Below, in pieces: positions 32,325-42,291 of a DNA stretch of 64,000 nt. Where the stretch lies: contig JACQWQ010000066.1 of the NCBI GenBank assembly GCA_016209205.1, forward strand, positions 1 through 64,000, read 5' to 3'. Below the pieces are notes generated by a model. It searched no databases. It was not told the origin of the DNA and worked only from the letters and a program-made list of their open reading frames with translations. The stretch comes from Chloroflexota bacterium. Lineage in GTDB: Bacteria > Chloroflexota > Anaerolineae > UBA4142 > SHND01. The number at the start of each line of letters is the position of its first letter. Positions within the stretch are counted from its first letter, which is position 1. The position numbers and the translations under genes were made by a program.

Positions 32325-35300
32325 ATGAAAGAAACTTTTTTGCGCATGTATGAAAAGCGGCACGCGAACCTGCGACTGCGCTGGACCGGTTGGGTCGCGA
32401 TAACGCTGGGACTGGCGGTGGCGCGCTGGTTCATTTACTATGACCTTATTCCGGTGTTTCAGATTGCAGCTTGGTTCGTGGTCGAATTGGTCATCGTGCA
32501 AATTCTGTTGGAGCGGTTGCGCGGCTCGACGAACTATACGTCTGCAATACGGTTTCTCAAGGGCTTGGGGCAATTCCAGGTGCTTGCCGAATTGGCGCTG
32601 CTCTCCTGGATCATTTATTACACCGGCGGAATTACCAGTCCACTTGTCCCGCTCTATTTCATTTACATCTTTGGCGATGGTCTAACCTCGTCGGTGCGCA
32701 CGCTGGTCATCCATGCGCTGTTCGCGACGTTGCTCATCGCCGGGATAACGGTGGGAACGTATTACGGCTTTCTGCCGCGCTATAACGTTTTTCAATTTCT
32801 GGAAACCGAGTTGTGGCGCAATCAGGCGTATGTAGATGGCACGCTGATCGTTTTTGGCGCACTGATGGCGTTGACGCTGGTGGTTGCCATTACATTTAGT
32901 CGGCGCAGTGCAGAGCGGGAGCACGAGCTGGGTGAATCCGCCGGACAACTTTCGATGCGCGTCGCGCAAGTCAATACCCTGCGCGACATCGGGCAGCGGC
33001 TTGCCTCATCACTGGATTTGAATGAGGTTTTGGATGCCGTATGCGAAAGCGCGCTGCGCATCGTCAACGCCACCGACGCGCATATTTTCCTCTATGACGA
33101 AGACCTCGAACAATTCTCCAAGGGCATCGGCGTTTGGCGCGACGGGCATCGTGGAACGGTTGTCAACACGCCCCGCCCAGAAGGACTCTCGGCTTATGTT
33201 GCGCATACCAAACAACCCCTCATCTTGAATGACGCCGAAAACCATCCACTCTTTCAATCGCTCCAAGCGCGTGCCTGGACCGTTAAAGCCATTGCCGGTT
33301 TCCCCGTCATCAAATCCGACCGCTTGATCGCAGTGATGAACATCGCGTTTTTGGAACCGCACGAATTTTCAGCGGACGAACAGCAGGCCCTGCACGTGCT
33401 CGCCGATCAAGCCGCCATCGCGATTGACAATGCGCGTTTGTACCTCCAAGTCCAACGCAAGATTCAAGAACTTTCTGCGCTCAATGCAGTGACGCAATCG
33501 GCGGCGCAGTTGACGGATATTTCGGCGCTGCTGAATGATGCGCTGACGGCAGTCCTTTCGGCGATTACGGCGGATGCGGTTTTGGTTGCCACATGGGTTC
33601 AACACAAGGGCGTTTTGGAATTGGCGGCGCATCGGGGGTTGTCTTCGACGTCCGTGCATGAAATCAAAATGCACCCGTTCAAAATTGGGGAAGGGTTCGC
33701 GGGACAGGTCGCCAAAACGGGACAACCGTTGGCGGTGCTGGACATGTCTGCCGACCAAGAACGCGTTCGCAAAAACAATGTCGAAGCCTATTCCTCTTCC
33801 TACACCGTCCCCTTGCGCGCGTATGATCGCGTGATTGGCGTCCTCCAGCTCTTGTGGGAGAAAACGCATCAGGTCACCCAAAATGAAATCAGTTTGACGG
33901 GCGCGATTGCGCCGCAGTTGGCAGTGGCGATGCACAACTCGACCCTGTATTTTGAGACCAAGCGGCGCGCCGAAGAATTGTCCACCTTGCGCTCGATCGG
34001 CCTCGCCACCACTTCGACGCTCAACTTGCGTGAACAACTGCGCTTGTTGTACGAAAACGTAAACCAATTACTGCGCGCCGATACCTTTTTTGTCGGTTTG
34101 TACGACGAGACGCGCGACGAGTTGCGCGTCGAATATGTCGTCGAAGAAGGTTGGTTCTTGCGCCCGGTCCAGGTGCCGCTGGCGCAAGCCGGTTTGTCCG
34201 CGTGGGTCATCCGCAATCAAAAATCATTGGTGCTCGCGGATTTGCAAAACGATGCCACACTGCCTGTAATGCCCCAACACATCACGCGCCCCGCGCGCAG
34301 TTGGCTGGGTGTGCCGTTGATGCTCAAGGATCGTATCATCGGACTGATTTCGGCGCAGAGCTTTCAGCCCAATGCCTTTAATCCCGAAGACGAACGCTTT
34401 TTGATTTCGGTGGCGCAGCACGTCGCGCTCGCGCTCGACAATGCGCGGCTCTTTGCGGAATCCGAGCGGCGCACGCGGGAATTGACTTTGTTGAATGAGA
34501 TCAGCCGCACGATCAGCGCCTCGCTCGATTTTGATGTGGTGGCAGACCGGACAGCCCACGCGCTGTCGGACCAACTCGGTTATCGCTATGTTTCCGTTTA
34601 TCAATTTGAAGGCGACCAATTGATTTGCAAGGCAAGCGTTGCCGATCGGGAAAAGGGAGATGTGTTCGACACGACGCAGGGCATTATCGGGCGCGTCGCG
34701 CGCACCGGGCGTTCTGCCTTTGTCACGAACGTGGCGAATGATTCCGATTATGTACAGGGACACGAGGATGTGGTTTCCGAGATTTGCGTGCCGATTGTGC
34801 GCGAGGGCCGCGTGCTCGGCATCGTGAATGTTGAAGAGCCGCATCTCGGCGCGCTCAAAGAAGATGACCTCGCCCTGCTAACTTTGTTGAGTGACCAGCT
34901 GGCAATTGCGGCGACGAACGCGGCATTGTATCGCGAAGCATTGGGCCGCGAACGCTTTGCGACGCGCCTCGGTCAATTGGGGATGACGGTGACCGCGACG
35001 CTCGAATTGGCGCCGTTGATTGAAATTCTGTGCCGCGAATCCTTGACCCTGTTCGGCGTTGATTCCGCGGCGATTTATATTCGTGAAATGCTGACCGAAC
35101 CGTTCCGGCAAGAGCCCCTGAGTGGAGCGCCCGCGAATGATACCGGCGCAGCGGTCCTCACGGGCGCGCCGAAAGGAGTACGCGCCCAGCTCGTGTGCCG
35201 CGCGGCGGCCGGGCGCGGGCGGGATCAGCTGCTGGGCAATACCGTAGATGTTGATCAATTGGGCAATCTGCTCGCGCGGGCGCTGCGCCTGGCGCGCGGC

Positions 35301-37814
35301 TTTATCCTCCACGAGGCGCGCACGTCGCCGCAACTCACACCCGAGCTGCGACAATGTACCGAGTGCGAAGCATGTCTGGTCGTGCCCATTATGAAAGAGC
35401 GCGACGTGATTGGCGTGCTGCTTTTGTCAGATCGGCAGGATGCCCAACGCTTTGGCGAACCGGAATTGGCGCGCGCGGCGATTGTGGCGTCTCAGGCGGG
35501 CTTGGCAATCTCGAATGCGCGGTTGTATTCGGAAGCGCAGCGGCGCGCCAAAGAACAGAGTTCACTCTATGAGATTGGTCTTGCCGTCAGTTCCACGTTG
35601 GACCTTGACGAACAGCTGCGCATCATCTATGCCCAGATTGCCAGGCACTTTGAGCTGACGGGTTTTGACATTGCGCTGCGCGAGGATTTTGAGCAACTCA
35701 ACTTTGCGATGTTCATTGATCAGGGCAAGCCCTTGGCGCCCTTCACCAAACCGATGGCGCAAGCCGGTTTCGCGGGGTGGGTGGTCAGCAATCGGCGCGC
35801 GCTCGTGATTGACGATATAAAACGCCAGTGGGATAGCTTGCCGGTGATGCCCGGCGAGCATGGCGCGCCGCAAGAAACGGCATCTTACATCGGCATTCCG
35901 CTCATGATCAAGTCGGAAGCCATTGGCACAATGGCGCTGCAACGCGCACCCGTCGAACCGTTTACCGAAGATGAGCAGCGTTTCTTGTTCGCACTTGCCC
36001 AGCAAGTCGCATTCGCGGTGGATAATGCGCGGCTGCACCGGCAATCGCAACGCAGCGCCGATCAACAAGCGCTGTTGTATCAGGCGAGTCGCCGTATGGC
36101 GGGCGCGTTAAACTTGGATACCCTGCTCAAGGGAATCGTGGATGGGCTGAGTCAGGATTTCGGTTTCTATGCCGTACTGGTCTTGCTGCTCGACCCGGAT
36201 ACCAGCGAATTGTTCCCTGCCGCAGGTTCCGCGGACGTCATGAAAATTCTGACGCCCGCGTACCGCCAACCGGTCGGCAGAGGGTTAATTGGCGCGGCGG
36301 CGGAAACGGGACAAACCCAAATCTCGAACGACACCTCCCAAGATATACAATTCTTTTCGATGCCGGGGTGGAAACCGACTTCGGAAGTGGCGGTGCCGAT
36401 CAGAACCGGCGAGCGAGTCATTGGCGTGCTCGACGTCGAGAGCATGGAGCGGAATGCTTTTGCGGATGACGACGTGCGCATGTTCGAAGCCATCTCCGGT
36501 CAATTGGCGGTCGCGATAGAGAACGCGAAATTGTTTGCGAGCGCCCAAGAACGTCTGGCGCGCATCAACGCGCTGCAAAACATCGAAGTGGCGATTCTGA
36601 CGACGATGAATTTGACGGACCGTTTGGACCTGATTCTCGAACATGCGGTCACCCAAATGCGCGCGGACTTGGGCGTGGTGTTTATGCGCGACCCACAAAC
36701 GCGCGAACTGTACGGTTTGCGTCAACGCGGGGCGCGCGATCTGAGAGCGTTCCGCGAGCTGCGCATCAAACCCGGCGAGGGCGTGGTGGGCTGGGTCCTG
36801 GCGCATGGGGAACCGTTGTACATTCCCGATGTGCGACTCGATTCCCGTTGGGCTTCACCCGCCGCCCCGGACAGCGAGGGCATCGTCTCGTATCTGGGCG
36901 CGCCGCTCAAAGTCGAAGAGCGTCCCATCGGCGTGCTCGTGGTCAGCACGCGCCAAGCGCGTTTGTTCTCGGCGGAAGAAATCAACTTTTTCTACACCTT
37001 GGCGAGCCACGCCGCGGTGGCGATTGAGAATGCGCGTTTGTATGAACAGACCCGCACGCAGCTGGAGCAATTGCGCGCGACCCAGGACCGCTTGATTGAA
37101 AGTGAACGTCGCGCCGCCATCGGCGAATTGGTGGCGGGTTTGGCGCACGAAGTCAACAATCCGTTGACCGCGATTATGGGCCACTCGCAGCTGTTATTGG
37201 AAAGCGTGCCGGAAGGCGACATGACAGACGGCTGGCGCAACGAGCTGGATACCATCAGCATCGCCGCACAGCGGATCGCGCGGATTGTCCAAGAATTCAT
37301 CAAACTGTCGCACGTCGAAGGTGGACATACCGACAAGGTGGACTTGAACGAGGTTGTGACTGCGGCGCTGACAAAATTTGAAGCGCGCCAAGATAGTCTC
37401 GATGTGGCTGTCCAAGCCGTGCTGCCGCCGGAACCGGCGGTGGTCATTGCCAATGCACAGCTGATCGATCAGGTCTTGAACGAGATTTTGTTGAACGCGT
37501 TGGAAGCGATGCCGCACGGCGGGAGCATTGATGCGGAGGTGGGAATCAAGGATGAAAACTTGATGTACTGCACCATTCGCGACAGCGGCTATGGCATTCC
37601 GGCGAGCGATCTAAAACGCGTGTTTGAACCGGGCTATACGACGAAGATCGAAGCCGGCGTCGTACGCGGGATTGGCTTGGGCTTGTACACGGCAGAGCGG
37701 ATCATCAAGGGGCACGGCGGCGCGATTTGGTTGGACAGCGAAGAAGGCAAATACACTGCTATCACATTTACGCTGCCGCGTCAAAAAGGAGGCGAGCGCG
37801 GCGATGCCAACTGA
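32325..37814 (+). CDS. Membrane histidine kinase with eight tandem GAF domains
   Basis: An 1829-residue sensor kinase. Residues about 20-200 contain five or six membrane helices (MASE-like sensor region). Eight GAF domains follow, beginning near residues 211, 383, 552, 720, 879, 1078, 1248 and 1415. Each starts with a Leu-rich helix such as STLRSIGLATTSTLNL and ends with a helix of the type QLAVAIENARLY. A coiled coil leads to a HisKA domain with phospho-acceptor His in GELVAGLAHEVNNPLTAI (about 1608), then a HATPase with N-box LNEILLNALEAMPHGG, G1 DSGYGIP and G2 GIGLGLYTAERII. GAF5 carries an insert and a CxxCxxC (QCTECEAC) that could bind metal. Its stop overlaps the next gene by 11 bases. 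Confidence 0.9.
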   Translation: MKETFLRMYEKRHANLRLRWTGWVAITLGLAVARWFIYYDLIPVFQIAAWFVVELVIVQILLERLRGSTNYTSAIRFLKGLGQFQVLAELALLSWIIYYTGGITSPLVPLYFIYIFGDGLTSSVRTLVIHALFATLLIAGITVGTYYGFLPRYNVFQFLETELWRNQAYVDGTLIVFGALMALTLVVAITFSRRSAEREHELGESAGQLSMRVAQVNTLRDIGQRLASSLDLNEVLDAVCESALRIVNATDAHIFLYDEDLEQFSKGIGVWRDGHRGTVVNTPRPEGLSAYVAHTKQPLILNDAENHPLFQSLQARAWTVKAIAGFPVIKSDRLIAVMNIAFLEPHEFSADEQQALHVLADQAAIAIDNARLYLQVQRKIQELSALNAVTQSAAQLTDISALLNDALTAVLSAITADAVLVATWVQHKGVLELAAHRGLSSTSVHEIKMHPFKIGEGFAGQVAKTGQPLAVLDMSADQERVRKNNVEAYSSSYTVPLRAYDRVIGVLQLLWEKTHQVTQNEISLTGAIAPQLAVAMHNSTLYFETKRRAEELSTLRSIGLATTSTLNLREQLRLLYENVNQLLRADTFFVGLYDETRDELRVEYVVEEGWFLRPVQVPLAQAGLSAWVIRNQKSLVLADLQNDATLPVMPQHITRPARSWLGVPLMLKDRIIGLISAQSFQPNAFNPEDERFLISVAQHVALALDNARLFAESERRTRELTLLNEISRTISASLDFDVVADRTAHALSDQLGYRYVSVYQFEGDQLICKASVADREKGDVFDTTQGIIGRVARTGRSAFVTNVANDSDYVQGHEDVVSEICVPIVREGRVLGIVNVEEPHLGALKEDDLALLTLLSDQLAIAATNAALYREALGRERFATRLGQLGMTVTATLELAPLIEILCRESLTLFGVDSAAIYIREMLTEPFRQEPLSGAPANDTGAAVLTGAPKGVRAQLVCRAAAGRGRDQLLGNTVDVDQLGNLLARALRLARGFILHEARTSPQLTPELRQCTECEACLVVPIMKERDVIGVLLLSDRQDAQRFGEPELARAAIVASQAGLAISNARLYSEAQRRAKEQSSLYEIGLAVSSTLDLDEQLRIIYAQIARHFELTGFDIALREDFEQLNFAMFIDQGKPLAPFTKPMAQAGFAGWVVSNRRALVIDDIKRQWDSLPVMPGEHGAPQETASYIGIPLMIKSEAIGTMALQRAPVEPFTEDEQRFLFALAQQVAFAVDNARLHRQSQRSADQQALLYQASRRMAGALNLDTLLKGIVDGLSQDFGFYAVLVLLLDPDTSELFPAAGSADVMKILTPAYRQPVGRGLIGAAAETGQTQISNDTSQDIQFFSMPGWKPTSEVAVPIRTGERVIGVLDVESMERNAFADDDVRMFEAISGQLAVAIENAKLFASAQERLARINALQNIEVAILTTMNLTDRLDLILEHAVTQMRADLGVVFMRDPQTRELYGLRQRGARDLRAFRELRIKPGEGVVGWVLAHGEPLYIPDVRLDSRWASPAAPDSEGIVSYLGAPLKVEERPIGVLVVSTRQARLFSAEEINFFYTLASHAAVAIENARLYEQTRTQLEQLRATQDRLIESERRAAIGELVAGLAHEVNNPLTAIMGHSQLLLESVPEGDMTDGWRNELDTISIAAQRIARIVQEFIKLSHVEGGHTDKVDLNEVVTAALTKFEARQDSLDVAVQAVLPPEPAVVIANAQLIDQVLNEILLNALEAMPHGGSIDAEVGIKDENLMYCTIRDSGYGIPASDLKRVFEPGYTTKIEAGVVRGIGLGLYTAERIIKGHGGAIWLDSEEGKYTAITFTLPRQKGGERGDAN

Positions 37815-39399
37815 ACGCGTGCTGGTCGTGGATGACGACCCGGTAATCCTGACGCTTTGTCAACGCATCCTCGAAGTGGATGGCTATCACGTCACGAGTG
37901 TCAAACGCGGCGAAGACGCGCTGGCCAAACTCGACAGCGAGACGTTCGATGTACTGTTGACCGACATTCGCTTGCCGGGGTTAAACGGGTTAGAGGTAAC
38001 AACGCGTTTGCGTGAGCGTGGTCTCGAACTCGTCGTCATTACCATGACCGGCTATAGCAATATGGAGATGGCGATTCAGGCGCTGACGCTCGGCGTGGAT
38101 GAATTCATCATCAAGCCATTTTCACCGGATACACTGCGCGTGCACGTCGCGCGCGCACTCGAGAAAGCGTATTTGCGCCGCGAGAATTTGCGTTTGCGCA
38201 CGCTCGTTCCGCTTTTGCAGACCGCGCAGGCCTTTGCCGAAGCGCGCACGCGTGACCAAGTTATCGAGATTTTGTTCGACGCGGTGGAAACCCAGCTGCA
38301 TGTAAAGGACATGACGCTCGCGTTGCTGAACGCGGACGAAAACACGTTGACGGTCTCTGCCGTACAGGGCGCGCATTTGGCAGAATCGCTGCATCACACC
38401 TTTCTGGTCTCGCAACTTGTGGAACCCGAAATGTTGTTATCAAACGTTTTGCAAGTGTGGGACCAATCCGTGCAGCCGCGTCTTCCGTTGAAAGCGGCAA
38501 TTGTCGGCTGGCTCACGAGCGTAGCATTGCAAACGCGTGATCGCACGTTAGGACTCCTCTTGCTGGAAACACCCGCGCTTTCGCCCAGCAATATGGAATG
38601 TTTGCACTTGATTGCCGCGCAGGCCGCGGCGGCGATGGAAAGTGTAGATTTAATCGCCGAAATCAGCCGCACGCTGGTCACGGTGCGTGAACTGGGTCAT
38701 CTCAAAAGCGAATTCATCAACATCGCCGGACACGAGCTGCGTACGCCGCTCGCTGTGATTCTTGGCTATGCCAAACTGCTCCAGGACCGTTTGGACGGTG
38801 AGCCCCGCGAGTTTGCTGGCGAAGTCATGCGCAATGCAGAACGCTTGCATCGCATTACCGACGACATGCTCAATTTGAAATATCTGGAGAACGGGCTTGT
38901 GCAGCCGAATCTCGAGCCCTGTGGAATCAAAGAGATAGTCCGCGATGTCGTCAACGCCTATCGTCCACTCGCCGCCGAAAAGGAGCAATCCATCGAAGTG
39001 AACATCGCCGAACAGGTGGGTGAATTGAGCGCCGATCGCGCGATGTTAGATCTCATTTTAGGCAGTGTGTTGTCCAACGCGATCAAATTTTCGCCACGCA
39101 AAACGCGCGTCTGTGTGGGCGCCGAAGGGAATGCCGACGTGGTCACCCTGATTGTTCAGGACCAGGGTAAAGGTTTGACCCCCGAAGAGGCGGCGCGCGT
39201 TTTTGAGCCCTTTTATCAAGCAGGCGATTCGCTCACGCGGCAAGAAGGCGGCATCGGTTTGGGGCTGACGCTGACGCGCGAAATGGTTCATGCCCACGGT
39301 GGAAAAATTTGGGTCGAGAGCCAATACAATCGCGGCAGCTCGTTTTATATCATGCTCCCCAGAAATGGGCACCCCAGAAAAGGGCACAGATTGTTGTAA
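37804..39399 (+). CDS. Hybrid REC-GAF-histidine kinase
   Basis: A 531-residue cytoplasmic signalling protein. Residues 5-120 are a receiver domain (VVDDDP, phospho-acceptor Asp54 in LLTDIRLPG, Thr near 82, Lys in FIIKPF). A short coiled coil and a GAF-like domain (about 135-290) follow, then HisKA with His near 310 (INIAGHELRTPLAVILGYAKLL) and HATPase (N-box LGSVLSNAIKFSP, G1 VQDQGKGL, G2 GGIGLGLTLTREMV). ATG at 37804 has an AAGGAGG site inside the previous gene. Overlap with the eight-GAF kinase suggests a phosphorelay: the first kinase may phosphorylate this receiver. No output regulator follows, so the final target is unknown. Confidence 0.9.
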   Translation: MPTERVLVVDDDPVILTLCQRILEVDGYHVTSVKRGEDALAKLDSETFDVLLTDIRLPGLNGLEVTTRLRERGLELVVITMTGYSNMEMAIQALTLGVDEFIIKPFSPDTLRVHVARALEKAYLRRENLRLRTLVPLLQTAQAFAEARTRDQVIEILFDAVETQLHVKDMTLALLNADENTLTVSAVQGAHLAESLHHTFLVSQLVEPEMLLSNVLQVWDQSVQPRLPLKAAIVGWLTSVALQTRDRTLGLLLLETPALSPSNMECLHLIAAQAAAAMESVDLIAEISRTLVTVRELGHLKSEFINIAGHELRTPLAVILGYAKLLQDRLDGEPREFAGEVMRNAERLHRITDDMLNLKYLENGLVQPNLEPCGIKEIVRDVVNAYRPLAAEKEQSIEVNIAEQVGELSADRAMLDLILGSVLSNAIKFSPRKTRVCVGAEGNADVVTLIVQDQGKGLTPEEAARVFEPFYQAGDSLTRQEGGIGLGLTLTREMVHAHGGKIWVESQYNRGSSFYIMLPRNGHPRKGHRLL

Positions 39400-39422
39400 A
39401 CCCAACCGCTCTATGCTATACT
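39394..39422 (+). promoter_or_regulatory. Promoter of the NBR1-Ig lipoprotein gene
   Basis: TTGTAA (39394-39399), 17 bases, TATACT (39417-39422). The -35 overlaps the end of the kinase gene. Confidence 0.65.
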
Positions 39423-39458
39423 CGTAGACAACATAAATTCAGCAACGAGGAAAGCATA

Positions 39459-41252
39459 GTGCGTCGCCCAGTCGTATTTGCGTTATTTTTCGCGTGTTTG
39501 GGGTTTGTCATAATCGCCTGCCAAGGTTTTGGCGCGCCATCGAGCAAGCCGACGGTAATTATTGCCTCCCCACCAAGCGGCAGCGTCTACACCGTCGGCG
39601 AACAAGTCGTCGTCCAATCCACTTCGACCGATCCGGCGGGCGTTCAGCGCGTGGCATTGTTAGTGGATGGGAATGTCGTACGCGAAGACCCCAGCCCGGT
39701 CACACAGGGTCAAGCGCAGTTTTCTTTGATCCAATCGTGGGTGGCGGAAAGCGCCGGACAACATACGCTGACCGTTCGCGCCACCAACAGTCAAAATGCT
39801 TCCGCTGAAAGTGGAATCATCATCAATGTACGCGAACAGACCGGTTTGCAGCCCACGACCATCATCGCGATTGCAACCGCAGTGCCTTTGGCAAGTTCGA
39901 CTCCCCTGCCCACAAATCAACCGACCACTGCGCCGACAAACACCGCCGTAACCATTGTCGTAACCGCGACCTCTGCGCCGCCAACGAATGCGCCGCCGAC
40001 CGTCCAGCCGCCCTGCGTGGACAACAGCAAATTCATCGCGGATTTGACCATTCCCGATCACACGATTTTTTCACCCAATGCCGTTTTCAACAAGAGCTGG
40101 CGCGTGCAAAACACCGGCAATTGTACGTGGGAGAATTTTTCGCTGGTGTTTGTAAGCGGCACCCAAATGGCGGCAAGCGGACTGTATCCGGTACCGAACA
40201 CGCCTCCCGGTGCGACCGCCGATTTGCTGGTTCCGATGACCGCACCCGCAAATTACGGCGCGTATCACGGCACATGGCGTTTGCGCAATGCCAAGGGACA
40301 ATTGTTTGGCGCCAACTTGACAGTGGTGATTGACCTTCCCGCGCCTGCGACCGTCGCGCCTCCTACCAATACAGTTCAACCGACGAGTCAAACCGGATGC
40401 TCCGGTCAGCCGAATGATTTCACATTCAATGCCTCGGCGACGACGATTACTGCGGGGCAATCCGTGACGCTGAGCTGGTCGGGCATAACCAATGCCAGTG
40501 AAGCGCGCCTTGACGGCGGCGAGTTCACCAACGACGGCGTTGAAACGCCGGGCAATCGCACCGTTTCGCCCGCCAGCACGACGACCTATACTTTGACCGC
40601 GAAATGCAACAACGGCGGCGCGACGCGTCAAAAATCTATCACGATCACGGTGAACAGCGGCGGGTCGGTGGCGAACTTTGCCGGAACCTGGAATCACAAT
40701 TTCGGTAATATGGTCCTGGCACAATCCGGATCGAACGTAAACGGCTCTTACAATAATGGCTTTGGCGGCAGTGGGACTATTGATGGCGTCGTGACGGGGA
40801 ATACTTTGAACGGGCAGTGGCACTTTGGTCCAAGTAACGGAACGATACAATTTGTTATGGGCGGGAGTGGCAACACATTTACTGGCAATTGGGATGGAAC
40901 GAATCAATGGTGCGGCGCGCGCACGGGACAATTATTCCCCAATGGTTGCGCCTTTGACGGAAAATGGAAAACCAAGTATCCGAGCAACAGCAATTGCAGT
41001 ATGGAACTGAATCAAAATGGCCCAGTGGTGTCAGGTACTTATTGCAATGGAACGATTGAAAACGGATCCATTTCTTATGCGGCTGGCTATGTCATTTTGA
41101 ATGGTACGTGGAAGATCAGTCCTACCATTAATGGCCCTTTTATCTTCTACTTGCCTGCATTTACCAGTTCCCAGTTTCAGGGCAACTACAGCGGCACTGA
41201 ATGGTGCGGCTGGCGTTCAAGTTCTTCCGCACCAAGTCCATGTTTGAAATAA
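39459..41252 (+). CDS. Lipoprotein with Ig-like and NBR1-Ig-like domains
   Basis: A 597-residue surface lipoprotein. The GTG start with GAGG upstream begins a lipoprotein signal (RRPVVFALFFACLGFVIIAC, lipobox IIAC). Next come an Ig-like domain (about 30-130, PTVIIASPPSGSVYTVGEQ), a Thr/Pro linker (130-185), and an NBR1-Ig-like domain (IPDHTIFSPNAVFNKSWRVQNTGNCTWENF to about 295). A further Ig-like part has SVTLSWSGITNASEARLDGG. The C-terminal region (about 405-597) has two copies of a Gly/Asn-rich beta pattern, one around FAGTWNHNFGNMVLAQSGSNV and one around GKWKTKYPSNSNCSMEL, each ending in a Trp-Cys-Gly motif. A binding or adhesion role is inferred. Confidence 0.85.
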   Translation: MRRPVVFALFFACLGFVIIACQGFGAPSSKPTVIIASPPSGSVYTVGEQVVVQSTSTDPAGVQRVALLVDGNVVREDPSPVTQGQAQFSLIQSWVAESAGQHTLTVRATNSQNASAESGIIINVREQTGLQPTTIIAIATAVPLASSTPLPTNQPTTAPTNTAVTIVVTATSAPPTNAPPTVQPPCVDNSKFIADLTIPDHTIFSPNAVFNKSWRVQNTGNCTWENFSLVFVSGTQMAASGLYPVPNTPPGATADLLVPMTAPANYGAYHGTWRLRNAKGQLFGANLTVVIDLPAPATVAPPTNTVQPTSQTGCSGQPNDFTFNASATTITAGQSVTLSWSGITNASEARLDGGEFTNDGVETPGNRTVSPASTTTYTLTAKCNNGGATRQKSITITVNSGGSVANFAGTWNHNFGNMVLAQSGSNVNGSYNNGFGGSGTIDGVVTGNTLNGQWHFGPSNGTIQFVMGGSGNTFTGNWDGTNQWCGARTGQLFPNGCAFDGKWKTKYPSNSNCSMELNQNGPVVSGTYCNGTIENGSISYAAGYVILNGTWKISPTINGPFIFYLPAFTSSQFQGNYSGTEWCGWRSSSSAPSPCLK

Positions 41253-41268
41253 GAGCGAGTTGCGCGTT

Positions 41269-41889
41269 ATGGCAGATAAGAAAACCAGAACACGATCGAA
41301 ATCCAAAACAACCAAATCAAAAGGTGTGGTCGGGCTGTTGAAAAAAATTGTCCAGCGCAAACCGCAAGCGGTAGAGGCGAAAGCAAAAACCGCCCCGCGC
41401 AAGACACGCGCAGTGGAACCCAAGGCAGCAAAAACGCTTGCTTCCAAACAAGCGGCGCCCAAAATACCCGTACCGCCGCCAAACGGAAAGCGCAAACCGC
41501 CGTCCATCACAATCACGCGCCCCGAAGTGACGCGCCCGCCGCTGGTCATCCTTCCCCCACGCAAAGTGGAAGCGCCGATTGGCGCGCCCAGCATTTTGCT
41601 GCCCAAGGGCGGACAGCCCATTACTTCGCTCACGCCAATCTTTCGATGGATGTATGTCGGCGGTGCAACGCGCTATGAAATAGAATGGTCGCACGACGCG
41701 CACTTTGGCCGCGGGCACAGCACTACGGTGATTTCCGAGCAGACGCTGATCAACGTTGACTCATCCCACGCGCTGAAACCGGGCACGCTGTATCAATGGC
41801 GCGTGCGCGGAGGGAATGATGCCGGGTGGGGCCCCTGGTCGGGCGCCGAATCCTTTCGGTCTCCTGAAAATGTGACAGGGGATAGGTGA
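41269..41889 (+). CDS. Basic protein with fibronectin type III-like domain
   Basis: A 206-residue protein without signal peptide. Residues 1-80 are Lys/Arg/Ala/Pro-rich and disordered-looking. Residues about 105-200 form a fibronectin type III-like beta sandwich (SLTPIFRWMYVGGATRYEIEWSHDAHF ... LKPGTLYQWRVRGGNDAGWGPWSG). It starts 17 bases after the lipoprotein gene and may be co-transcribed. An in-frame TTG nine bases upstream is possible but less likely. Function unknown. Confidence 0.7.
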   Translation: MADKKTRTRSKSKTTKSKGVVGLLKKIVQRKPQAVEAKAKTAPRKTRAVEPKAAKTLASKQAAPKIPVPPPNGKRKPPSITITRPEVTRPPLVILPPRKVEAPIGAPSILLPKGGQPITSLTPIFRWMYVGGATRYEIEWSHDAHFGRGHSTTVISEQTLINVDSSHALKPGTLYQWRVRGGNDAGWGPWSGAESFRSPENVTGDR

Positions 41890-42291
41890 CGCGTGACCCT
41901 TCGCTTTACTCAGGGCAGGCTCAGTGACGGGGGCACTGTTCGGTCGCCGTTGACGATGTTGGGTCGCAATTGATGATGTTGGGTCGCAGTTGGACTGCGA
42001 CCCGTGAATGGTAGCACAACTGACTCGCAGTTACAGATTGCCGCGACATGTTCGCGGCATTTTTTTTTGCGCCACGTTCGGTCTTTGTTCTGTCGCAGTT
42101 AGACTGCGACTATTTTTCTTGGTGCGCCAAAATTACTTGGCGCCGCTCGCGGCGGATGCGAATGAACGCCGATGAACTGCATCGGAGCATTCGAGTAATC
42201 CGCATTTTCCCGTCGGGATCACGAATCCCGCGCGAGCAAGAGGGAATTGACGAAGGTATTGTTTTGACAAAGGTATTGTAAAATGCGCGCC
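41890..42291. other. Intergenic stretch with hairpin-forming repeats
   Basis: No gene is supported. A hairpin GGGTCGCAGTT/GGACTGCGACCC occurs at 41980-42004, preceded by two related GTTGGGTCGCA units; a sister copy TCGCAGTTAGACTGCGA lies at 42092-42110. Similar CAGTCCAACTGCG units lie near 63717. Just before the acetyltransferase gene a 17-base unit (TTGACGAAGGTATTGTT / TTGACAAAGGTATTGTA) is duplicated. Confidence 0.6.
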
